NCBI GenBank assembly: GCA_036397635.1
Contig: DASWIP010000100.1
Span: forward strand, 1 to 12,440
Length of the DNA stretch: 12,440 nucleotides
DNA from: DASWIP01 sp036397635
GTDB lineage: Bacteria; Actinomycetota; AC-67
Reading direction: 5' to 3'
This document shows, one piece after another, positions 6,192-12,440 of the stretch (positions are counted from its first letter, which is position 1; each line of letters starts with the position of its first letter). A model generated the notes under the pieces. That model was not told the DNA's origin. It searched no databases and saw only the letters and a program-made list of their open reading frames with translations. The translations under genes were made by a program, and so were the position numbers.

Positions 6192-8252
6192 CTACAGCGG
6201 TGTGTTGGAGGTGAACGTCATGATGTTCGCCGTGGGTAGTCCTCCAGGCGGGATCGCGCCAGGGAGTCCCTTGAGGTTGTAGCGGACGAAGGTCCCGAAC
6301 GCGAGCAGCGTCGGACCGATCCCATTGACCACGGGCCCGCCGCCGACCGGAAGGATCCGGCCGTCGAACCGCCAGTTGTCGGTGTGGCCCGTCATCGAGG
6401 AACTCTGGAATGAAACCAACCCTCCGACGCCGTTGTCGCCGATGATGAGATTGCTGGGGGCGAAGAAGCGCTCCTCGAACCCGAGCGCGTTCCAGAGCAC
6501 GACCTCACCCTGACGCAACGAGAAGTCAACCAGGAGCACGAGCTTCGGCGCCGGGAAGGTCGGGCCGCCGCCGGTCCTTGCAACGTTCATCGTCTCGACG
6601 TAGGCGATCGGCCAACTCTTCTCGCGGAGCATCAACTGCCAGGTGCTGATGCCAGGCACCCGGTTCATGTCGAAGCTCTTGTGAGTTTCGATCCGGAAGC
6701 CGGGATCGTTGATGGGGCAGATCGCACCCAGCTCCGTCCCGTCGTCGCACAGGCCGTCGCTCCGACGGTCCATGTAGGCACCTGCCTCATACATGGTCAC
6801 CAATGCCACGTCGTACTTGCCGTTCTTCGCCAGGTAGTCGACCCCCAGCGTGCTGAGCGGGAAGTTGACGGTGATGTTGCAGGTGCCGGCGAGACCGTCG
6901 GCGCCGCAAACGGTGGCGTCGAAACCGGTCTCGGTCGGATCCGTGATGATCCGGCGGAAGTGGCGGCTGTCCTGATCCCCGGGGCGTGCGATGGTCAGCA
7001 GGTATCCCTTCACCCGCTCGCCCGGCGCCATGGTCGGCTGGGTCCAGGAGAAGGGCACCTGGTTGGTGCCGCGGACCAACGCGAACCGCGGCGTGGCGGC
7101 CAGGGGGGCAGGACCGCTGAGCTTGCCCCAGTCGTAGACGATCGCGGACGGCGGGTGCCGGATCTCTTGGAACACCGAGCGGGACACACTGGTGAGGGCC
7201 CCATTGACGCACAGATCGGCGACTGAGAACGCCTCAGCTGCCTCCGTTCCGGGGGCGGTCGTGCCGTCGAGGCCCTGCGCGCACGTGGCGTAGATCCCAC
7301 GGAACTCGTAGTTCCCAGCAGCCTTGGGTGTCTTCGAGAACTCGAGCCATGCGCGCTCGCCGGTCGTCTCATCGATGTGCCAGAAGCCGGCCGTGAGGGC
7401 GTCGATGTAGAAGAGGAGATCGCGCATGCTGATCCCCTCTTCGAACAGGAACTGCGTCGCGTAGAACGATGTCAGATCGAAGTCGATCTTCCACCCGAAG
7501 TTCAGGGAGATGTCCTCCCCGCTGAGCAGCTCGCCCGGCTGCACCTTCCGCAGTGTGACCGGGATGATGTGCTCACGAGCCTCCTCGTGAGCTTCGGTGC
7601 ACCCGACGACGATCAGCCCGAAGCAATCATCGAAGCGCGATACGTCATCGGTGTTGGCGTAGAGGTACATGCACATCGACGCCGTCTGGGTGGTGGTGTT
7701 GTATCCGAGGAAGGCAAGCGCTGGGTTCTGGTTGCGGATTCCCTCACTCGGGCCCAAGCGGTTTCGGCCGAACGTGACTGAGGCCGGCCGCGTGTTCTCG
7801 ATCCAAGCGCTTCCGCCGACGCCACCTGCGAGATTCTCGGCCCGCCCCAGTCGCGCCGAGTCGTCGTCTGCGTCGTTCTCCTCGCCGATGAAGACTTCGC
7901 TGCACTGTGCGGCCGGGTCGCCGATGTTTGGTCCTTCCGAGATCTGCGCTGGGCGCAAGGTGTTGACCGCGAACTGCCAGCCACGCGGAACGAGGTAGGA
8001 AACGCCCAAGACCGGCTGGTCGTGGTCGGCCTGCGTCATCAGGTACGAGATCGAGGAAGGCGTGTCGGTTAAGGCAACCTGCGCGCCTGCGACCAGGTTC
8101 GGGTTGAACGCATTGCAGGGATCGGTGGTGCTCCCAGGGGTGCAGGTGGTGTGGTCGGCGACGGCCAGGCCCGGCAGGGCCATCGCCGCTACGAGAACGG
8201 CGACCGCGAGCCGAAGCCGCCCGATCATCCCGTTGCGAGCCTTGCGGTTCAT
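6192..8252 (-). CDS. Large secreted protein of unknown function (686 aa)
   Basis: The start is ATG 8250-8252 behind a strong GGAGGA ribosome site. A Sec signal peptide is clear: basic MNRKARNGMIGRLR, hydrophobic LAVAVLVAAMALPGL, and probable cleavage after A32 (AVA|DH). The mature protein has 12 cysteines (37, 46, 117, 194, 210, 218, 324, 348, 449, 458, 502, 512), an even number that suits disulfides outside the cell. Around residues 398-490 a strand-rich block (PFSWTQP, VKGYLLTIARPG, KYDVALVTMYEAG) resembles a fibronectin-III-like fold; residues 565-686 are also strand-rich. No LPxTG motif, lipobox, C-terminal membrane anchor or catalytic motif is seen. It follows the other secreted protein by 25 bases, so the two are probably cotranscribed and work together. 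Family not recognised. Confidence 0.85.
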   Translation of the reverse strand: MNRKARNGMIGRLRLAVAVLVAAMALPGLAVADHTTCTPGSTTDPCNAFNPNLVAGAQVALTDTPSSISYLMTQADHDQPVLGVSYLVPRGWQFAVNTLRPAQISEGPNIGDPAAQCSEVFIGEENDADDDSARLGRAENLAGGVGGSAWIENTRPASVTFGRNRLGPSEGIRNQNPALAFLGYNTTTQTASMCMYLYANTDDVSRFDDCFGLIVVGCTEAHEEAREHIIPVTLRKVQPGELLSGEDISLNFGWKIDFDLTSFYATQFLFEEGISMRDLLFYIDALTAGFWHIDETTGERAWLEFSKTPKAAGNYEFRGIYATCAQGLDGTTAPGTEAAEAFSVADLCVNGALTSVSRSVFQEIRHPPSAIVYDWGKLSGPAPLAATPRFALVRGTNQVPFSWTQPTMAPGERVKGYLLTIARPGDQDSRHFRRIITDPTETGFDATVCGADGLAGTCNITVNFPLSTLGVDYLAKNGKYDVALVTMYEAGAYMDRRSDGLCDDGTELGAICPINDPGFRIETHKSFDMNRVPGISTWQLMLREKSWPIAYVETMNVARTGGGPTFPAPKLVLLVDFSLRQGEVVLWNALGFEERFFAPSNLIIGDNGVGGLVSFQSSSMTGHTDNWRFDGRILPVGGGPVVNGIGPTLLAFGTFVRYNLKGLPGAIPPGGLPTANIMTFTSNTPL

Positions 8253-8277
8253 CGTTTCCTCCGCTCCTGGTCGAGTC

Positions 8278-9483
8278 CTAGTAGGGGTAGACATGGATGT
8301 CGTCCGACTGTGCTTCGCTGCAGTTGCTCCATGCATCGCACGCCACGACCTTGATCACGTAGGGGTCCGCCAGAGGGATCAGTCCGAAGTCGGTTGGCTC
8401 GAAGTCGTTGATGTTGAGGCTGATCCCGAACCCGGCCTGAGAGCCCTGACGAGAGATGCTCTGAACCTCGCGCAGCTTCACAACGCCCTGGAAGATCTGG
8501 ATCGTGACACTCGCGATGTCCGACGCCACACCGAACGAGTTCGGCGCCGTCAGGTCATCAACGTGCCCACTCACCCGCGCGTGACCCTGTGGCATGTACT
8601 GACCCGGGGCGTGCCGGCTCCGGCTCGGGCAGAAGTTCTGATTGGCCCACAGGCTCTCGGCGCCATTCCCGCTGTCAGAGGGATCCGATGTCAGGTCACG
8701 CAACGAAACCCCAGGGGCAGGTTCGGTGCAGTAGACCCACGTGGGATCGAACGGCATGACCGGGGCGCCGTCACCGCAGTACCCATCGGCGGTCGCGCCG
8801 AAGCTGTTCCCGTCGAATGGTTCCTGGGCGCTCTTCGCCTGCAGGTGACACCACTGCGTCGGGGGGAACATCAACCGGCTGATGACCGGCGCGAACGTGT
8901 CCCGTGGGGTCCCGGCGTACTTGGTGAGCTGCTCCGTCGCGATCGGGCCGAGCGTGCCGTCGGTTGCGCGCGCACGGACGTTGAAGTCGATGACCGTGCC
9001 GCCCCAGTCCGCTGGGTCGTTGCTAGCCTGCTCGCCGGGGGTGGCCGTGTGTGTGCCGAGCTCCCAGATGTCGAGCTGCGCGGAGAAGAAGCCTTGCTCC
9101 TTGTCGATCTCGGGGTCATCGACGGGCTGCACGGTGACGGTCCGCGTGATCGAGCTGGTCCCGTCGGTCGCCTCGATGTCGATGAACAGGCGGAGCCTTC
9201 CGTCGACGAGGTCGCCGCTCGCGACGCCTTCGACGAAGGCGATGCCGTGCTCGTAGCGGAACCCGAACGGCCGGGAGTTCGCGAAGAGCGTCTCCGAGGT
9301 CTTCAGGGTCGCCAGCGCCGGATCCGTTTCGGTGCTCGGGTCTCCTGGACGGAGGTTTCCGAACACCACCAACGAGTCGATCGTCGGCGGGGTCGCCGCA
9401 CTCGTGGCCCCTGGCACGACCAGGGCCGCGAGCACGAGCATGACTGCGATCGTGCGTGGTGTACGCGAGCTGTTGCCGAACAT
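8278..9483 (-). CDS. Secreted Ig-like domain protein of unknown function (401 aa)
   Basis: The start is ATG 9481-9483 with an AAAGGAG site 8 bases upstream. A signal peptide is present: MFGNSSRTPR, hydrophobic TIAVMLVLAALVVPGA, and cleavage near A29/A30 (TSA|A). The mature protein has six cysteines (212, 236, 252, 285, 382, 388). The C-terminal third (about 300-400), with ARVSGHVDD, SDIASVTIQIF and the closing YVIKVVACDAWSNCSE, matches the pattern of bacterial Ig-like domains that end in a 'Y.v.v.AxDxxGN' motif. A second strand-rich segment lies near 98-170. There is no membrane anchor or catalytic motif. It is the first gene of a two-gene unit and has the unusual motif-rich region just upstream. 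Role unknown; structural, adhesive or ligand-binding functions are guesses. Confidence 0.85.
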   Translation of the reverse strand: MFGNSSRTPRTIAVMLVLAALVVPGATSAATPPTIDSLVVFGNLRPGDPSTETDPALATLKTSETLFANSRPFGFRYEHGIAFVEGVASGDLVDGRLRLFIDIEATDGTSSITRTVTVQPVDDPEIDKEQGFFSAQLDIWELGTHTATPGEQASNDPADWGGTVIDFNVRARATDGTLGPIATEQLTKYAGTPRDTFAPVISRLMFPPTQWCHLQAKSAQEPFDGNSFGATADGYCGDGAPVMPFDPTWVYCTEPAPGVSLRDLTSDPSDSGNGAESLWANQNFCPSRSRHAPGQYMPQGHARVSGHVDDLTAPNSFGVASDIASVTIQIFQGVVKLREVQSISRQGSQAGFGISLNINDFEPTDFGLIPLADPYVIKVVACDAWSNCSEAQSDDIHVYPY

Positions 9484-9529
9484 ACCGGCCGCTCCTTTCG
9501 CTGATCCGTTTCGGCCGCCTGGTCACTTT

Positions 9530-9641
9530 CCAGACGGTTCGCCCTGAAGGTTCGCTGTGTTCGTCCTATACGGTTCTTTCGTCTAGACGGTTTCGACCCG
9601 GTTTCGACCCTTCCTGCCGCATCGCCCCTCCTGATCGGTTC
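9530..9641 (-). repeat. Cluster of GAACCGT-type motifs upstream of the secreted-protein genes
   Basis: Read on the minus strand, related motifs occur as GAACCGATCAGG (9630-9641), two tandem 11-base units containing GAAACCG (9588-9609; plus strand CGGTTTCGACC twice), GAAACCGTCTAGACG (the second unit continued to 9580), GAACCGTATAGG (9565-9576) and GAACCGTCTGG (9530-9540). The 5' ends of successive GAA(A)CCG cores are 36, 11, 18 and 36 bases apart. CGTCTAGACG (9580-9589) is itself a palindrome. An operator array for the secreted operon is the most natural reading; TATAGG at 9565-9570 could be a -10 box inside it. Confidence 0.6.
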
Positions 9642-9644
9642 GGA

Positions 9645-9722
9645 AGTACCGTTTTGGCCGGATATTCAAGGAATTTCCGCGGATCCGGCTATGCCCCGGG
9701 GCGAATCGGGCAAAACGGTACT
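9645..9722. repeat. Nested inverted repeats between the secreted genes and the dehydrogenases
   Basis: AGTACCGTTTTG (9645-9656) and CAAAACGGTACT (9711-9722) form a perfect 12-base inverted repeat 54 bases apart. Directly inside, GCCGGAT (9657-9663) pairs with ATCCGGC (9683-9689), and GCCCCGGGGC (9693-9702) is a palindrome. The parts could fold as a branched structure, or the outer arms could be two operator half-sites. Together with the preceding motif cluster this accounts for much of the 338-base gap 9484-9821, which holds no gene I can support. Confidence 0.6.
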
Positions 9723-9743
9723 CGCGCGACTTCCGGCGGCTCG

Positions 9744-9773
9744 TTCGGCAGTCCGGGCTCGACTCGCTACACT
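9744..9773 (+). promoter_or_regulatory. Candidate promoter for the acyl-CoA dehydrogenase pair
   Basis: TACACT (9768-9773) is a good -10 box in the GCTACACTTGG context common in high-GC actinobacteria. A weak -35, TTCGGC (9744-9749), lies 18 bases upstream. The -10 is about 50 bases before the ATG at 9822 and just after the inverted repeat, so a regulator bound at the repeat could control it. Confidence 0.4.
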
Positions 9774-9821
9774 TGGCTTCCCCGGTTGCTGGTGGCGACC
9801 GCGCGCGCGCAGGGAGGCTCG

Positions 9822-11015
9822 ATGGATTTCCGTGACACCCCGGATGAGGCCGCGTTCCGCAAGGAGGTTCGCGACTGGCTGGACCACAACCTCGAGCCCG
9901 GGTTCACCAACGCCCAGGCGGCAGTGGGCGGGGAACGGCTCAAGCAACTCACGGACTGGCAGGCCAAGCTGCACGCCGGCGGCTGGGCGGGGGTGTCCTG
10001 GCCGAAGGAGTACGGGGGCCGGGGAGCGTCGCTGATCGAGCAGGCGATCTTCTACCAGGAGATGGCGCGCGCGAAGGTTCCGAACCCGATCAACGTCATC
10101 GGCCTGGGGATGGCCGGGCCGACCATCATCGCGCACGGGACCGAGCAGCAGAAGCAGCGGTACCTGTCCAAGATCCTGTCGGCCGAGGAGATCTGGTGCC
10201 AGGGATTCTCCGAGCCTGGGGCCGGCAGCGACCTCGGCGGCCTGCGCTCGAGCGCGGTCGAAGACGGCGACTCCTACGTCATCAACGGGCAGAAGGTCTG
10301 GACCTCGCTCGCGCACCTCGCCCAGCAGCGAGGGCACTGCATCTTCCTGGCGCGCACCGACCCCTCAGCGCCCAAACACCAGGGGATCACCTACTTCCTG
10401 GTGGACATGACCTCACCGGGGATCGAGGTCCGACCCCTGCGCCAGATCACCGGGCACGCCGAGTTCAACGAGATGTTCTTCACCGACGTCCGCGTGCCCA
10501 AGGAGAACATCCTGGGTGCGGTCAACGACGGCTGGCGGGTGGCGATGACCACGCTGCTGCACGAGCGCGGCACGCTCGGATTCGCCCTGTCGGTCGCATC
10601 GCGTATCGCGCTGGACGAGCTGATCGCGCTCGCTCGCACCGTGAAACGCGACGGGAAGCCGGCGATCGAGGACGCGAGCGTGCGCCAGCGGATCGCGCAG
10701 CTCCATATCGATATCGAGGCGCTGCGGCTCAACAACTACCGTGCGCTGTCCTCGACTATGAAGAACGGTGTCCCCGGCCCAGAGGGGTCGTTCAGCAAGC
10801 TGATCTGGTCCGAATCGCTGCAGCGGCTGACCGAGCTGGCCATCGAGCTGCTCGGACCGGCCGGGCTGCAGGGCATCGACGCGAAGGATCCGGCCGTGGC
10901 GCGCTGGTCGTTCGCGCACCTGCGCTCGCGCGGCGCGACCATCGAGGCGGGAACCTCGGAGATCCTGCGCAACATCATCGCCGAGCGCGTGCTCGGCCTG
11001 CCCAAGCACAAGTAG
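9822..11015 (+). CDS. Acyl-CoA dehydrogenase, subunit with candidate catalytic Glu
   Basis: A 397-residue flavoprotein-type subunit that would introduce an alpha-beta double bond into acyl-CoA in a beta-oxidation pathway. Family blocks in order: GVSWPKEYGGRG (58-68), WCQGFSEPGAGSDLGGL (125-141), the strand-rich middle domain with INGQKVWTS, and the C-terminal IEAGTSEILRNIIAERVLGLPK. The usual catalytic Glu just before GTSE is replaced by Ala (A376), with E375 one place earlier. E248 in LLHERG sits at the position used as base by isovaleryl-CoA-type enzymes and by mycobacterial FadE26-like subunits. The common RxQFG flavin-contact motif is missing (region near 275-290). The start is ATG 9822 with AGGGAGG four bases upstream; the longer frame back to 9456 lacks support. 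Paired with the next gene 36 bases downstream. Confidence 0.93.
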   Translation: MDFRDTPDEAAFRKEVRDWLDHNLEPGFTNAQAAVGGERLKQLTDWQAKLHAGGWAGVSWPKEYGGRGASLIEQAIFYQEMARAKVPNPINVIGLGMAGPTIIAHGTEQQKQRYLSKILSAEEIWCQGFSEPGAGSDLGGLRSSAVEDGDSYVINGQKVWTSLAHLAQQRGHCIFLARTDPSAPKHQGITYFLVDMTSPGIEVRPLRQITGHAEFNEMFFTDVRVPKENILGAVNDGWRVAMTTLLHERGTLGFALSVASRIALDELIALARTVKRDGKPAIEDASVRQRIAQLHIDIEALRLNNYRALSSTMKNGVPGPEGSFSKLIWSESLQRLTELAIELLGPAGLQGIDAKDPAVARWSFAHLRSRGATIEAGTSEILRNIIAERVLGLPKHK

Positions 11016-11051
11016 GGCCGGTTCTGTCCACGAACAGGTAGGGGAGTGGTC

Positions 11052-12185
11052 ATGGAGTTCTCGTTCACCGACGATCAGGAAGCGCTTCGAGCATCGGTCC
11101 GCGAGGTGCTGGAGGCGCGCGCCTCGGCGCGGACGGCGATGGGATCGAAGACAGGCACCGACGACGCGCTGTGGCGCCAGGCGTGCGAGCTTGGATGGCC
11201 CGGCGTCGCCGTCGACGAGCAGCTCGGCGGCCTCGGCCTGGGCCTGATCGAGTCCTGCATCCTGGCCGAGGAGGTCGGGCGGACCGTCGCGCCGATCCCG
11301 GTGTTCTCGACGCTTGGCCTGGCTGCGCCGGCGGTCTCGGCGGCGCCCGAGGGTCCGGCGCGCGACGCGTTCCTGCGCTCTTTGGCGGCGGGCGAGATCC
11401 GGGCGACGTTGGCGCTCGGGCAGCGCGACGGCCGCTACGACGCCGCCGGGGTGAGCGTGAAGGCCGCGGCTTCGGATGGCGGGGGGTGGCGCTTCTCGGG
11501 CAAGGCGTCGCTGGTGCCCGAGGCGCATCTGGCCGACCGGATCGTGGTGCTGGCGCGGACCGCGTCGGCGCGCGACAAGCGCGAAGGGTTGACGCTGTTC
11601 CTGGTCGACGCTGCAGCCTTGAAGCGACGTCCCAAGGCCGTGGACTCCCTGGACGGGACGCGGCGGCTGGCCGACGTGTCCTTCGCCGGCGTCGAGGTAG
11701 GCGACGACGCGCGCCTGACCCCGGTCGGGGAGGCATGGCCGGTGGTGGCGCGCGCGCTGGACCGCTCGGCGGTGCTGCTGGCAGCCGAGGCCGTCGGGGT
11801 GGCCGAGCGCGCGCTGGAGATGGCCGCCGCCTACGCCAAGGAGCGCGAGCAGTTCGGCAAGAAGATCGGCTCGTTCCAAGCGATCAGCCACAGGCTGGCA
11901 GACATGATGCTGGCCGTGGAGAACGCGCGCTCGCACGCGTACTACGCGGCGTGGGCGCTGGAGGAGGGGACGCCTGACGCGCATCTGGCGGCGGCCAGCG
12001 CGAAGGCCGCGGCATCCGACGCCGCGCGTATCGCGACCGGCGGCGCGATCCAGGTGCACGGCGGGATCGGGTTCACCTGGGAGCACGACCTGCACCTGTA
12101 TTACCGGCGCGCGAAGTTCTGTGAGCTGTACCTCGGCGATGCCTCGCGCTGGCGGGAGCGGGTCGCTTCGCTGCTGGCGTCGTAG
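11052..12185 (+). CDS. Acyl-CoA dehydrogenase, partner subunit lacking the catalytic Glu
   Basis: A 377-residue acyl-CoA dehydrogenase homologue. It opens with MEFSFTDDQEALRASVREVL and has the LGWPGVAVDEQLGGLGLG block (47-64). REQFGKKIGSFQAISHRLADMM (265-286) carries the RxQFG motif that contacts the flavin of a neighbouring subunit, and QVHGGIGFTWEHDLHLYYRRAK (334-355) stands where catalytic subunits have 'EGTSE'. No Glu is found where the first subunit has E248 (local sequence RALDRSAV). The middle-domain 'TEPxxGSD' block is also absent. This pattern is typical of the non-catalytic half of alpha2-beta2 enzymes such as those of mycobacterial sterol side-chain degradation. The start is ATG 11052 behind GGGGAG with a 5-base spacer; GTG 11046 would overlap that site. 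Natural substrate unknown. Confidence 0.92.
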   Translation: MEFSFTDDQEALRASVREVLEARASARTAMGSKTGTDDALWRQACELGWPGVAVDEQLGGLGLGLIESCILAEEVGRTVAPIPVFSTLGLAAPAVSAAPEGPARDAFLRSLAAGEIRATLALGQRDGRYDAAGVSVKAAASDGGGWRFSGKASLVPEAHLADRIVVLARTASARDKREGLTLFLVDAAALKRRPKAVDSLDGTRRLADVSFAGVEVGDDARLTPVGEAWPVVARALDRSAVLLAAEAVGVAERALEMAAAYAKEREQFGKKIGSFQAISHRLADMMLAVENARSHAYYAAWALEEGTPDAHLAAASAKAAASDAARIATGGAIQVHGGIGFTWEHDLHLYYRRAKFCELYLGDASRWRERVASLLAS

Positions 12186-12211
12186 GCCGGGTTCAAGGGG
12201 AGCGCGTCGGG

Positions 12212-12440
12212 GTGGGGAAGCCGAAGAACGAGGCGCGCGCGGCCTGGGCGACGTCGGAGGATGCCGCGGCGAAGAAGCGGCGCGCGCGCCTGGCGCTGCG
12301 ACGCCTGGAGCGTGCGTACCCGTCGTCGACCACGGCGCTTCGGCACCAGAACCCGTTCGAGCTGCTCGTGGCGACCGTGCTGAGCGCGCAGAGCACCGAC
12401 AAGAAGATCAACGAGATCACCCAGACGCTGTTCGCCAAGT
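12212..12440 (+). CDS. nth: Endonuclease III, N-terminal part
   Basis: Translation from GTG 12212 runs open to the right edge (76 residues seen of about 210-250 expected). NPFELLVATVLSAQSTDKKI (47-66) is the hallmark N-terminal helix pair of endonuclease III, the glycosylase/AP lyase that removes oxidised pyrimidines in base excision repair. The catalytic Lys, helix-hairpin-helix, Asp and the iron-sulfur cluster cysteines lie beyond the window. The first about 30 residues are basic and Ala-rich (EDAAAKKRRARLALRRLE), a modest extension relative to the E. coli enzyme. AAGGGGAG at 12195-12202 is the likely ribosome site, with a longish 9-base spacer. It lies 26 bases after the dehydrogenase stop, so cotranscription is possible though the functions are unrelated. 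Confidence 0.9.
   Translation, partial: MGKPKNEARAAWATSEDAAAKKRRARLALRRLERAYPSSTTALRHQNPFELLVATVLSAQSTDKKINEITQTLFAK

Noticed and set aside
8062..9504. Plus-strand open frame (480 codons) opposite the Ig-like secreted protein
   Set aside because: The minus strand has a signal peptide, a Shine-Dalgarno sequence and an Ig-like C-terminus; the plus-strand translation shows no motifs and is Arg/Val-rich.
9456..9821. N-terminal extension of the first acyl-CoA dehydrogenase
   Set aside because: It would overlap the secreted gene start and read through the inverted repeat and motif array; the family alignment begins at MDFRDTPDE and a strong AGGGAGG site precedes ATG 9822.
10413..12095. Long minus-strand open frame (560 codons) over the dehydrogenase pair
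   Set aside because: The plus strand encodes two full acyl-CoA dehydrogenases with good ribosome sites; the minus-strand product is low-complexity Arg/Ala/Gly/Gln sequence.

Overview
The window is high-GC bacterial DNA with strong G/C preference at third codon positions, frequent GTG starts and G-rich ribosome binding sites. It carries a stand-alone relative of the FhaA N-terminal domain and a tandem pair of complementary acyl-CoA dehydrogenase subunits, both best known from Actinomycetota. I infer an actinobacterium, possibly uncultured, but cannot fix class or genus. No tRNA, rRNA, CRISPR array, transposase, integrase or phage gene was seen.

Left part (1-5368, all minus strand). Read in transcription order, six closely packed genes run right to left: an FhaA-N-like protein, a sigma-70-like protein fused to a SRPBCC-like domain through an EP/AP-rich linker, a 52-residue zinc-ribbon-like protein, an amidase-signature hydrolase, an ABC exporter ATPase and its ABC-2 permease. 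Gaps are 69, 10, 3 and 25 bases, then a TGATG overlap, so a single transcript is likely. A GC-rich hairpin follows the permease. Beyond it is the start of an unrecognised gene that runs off the left edge.

Middle part (5369-6190). A 264-base gap precedes a plus-strand gene for a small protein with a sigma-70 region-4-like helix-turn-helix and no clear region 2. It may share control with the left operon. A strong hairpin at 6148-6176 separates it from the convergent genes to its right and could terminate both strands.

Right part. Two minus-strand genes (6192-9483) encode Sec-exported, cysteine-containing proteins of 686 and 401 residues with no recognised enzymatic domain; the second has Ig-like features. 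Their upstream region (9484-9821) is unusual: it holds several copies of a GAACCGT-type motif and a perfect 12-base inverted repeat. It also lies upstream of a plus-strand pair of acyl-CoA dehydrogenases. Their active-site motifs are complementary (one has the candidate catalytic Glu, the other the RxQFG flavin motif), which predicts an obligate heteromer. The window ends inside an endonuclease III gene.

The best candidates for something undescribed are the sigma-like/SRPBCC fusion and its operon, the secreted protein pair, and the motif array between the secreted genes and the dehydrogenases.
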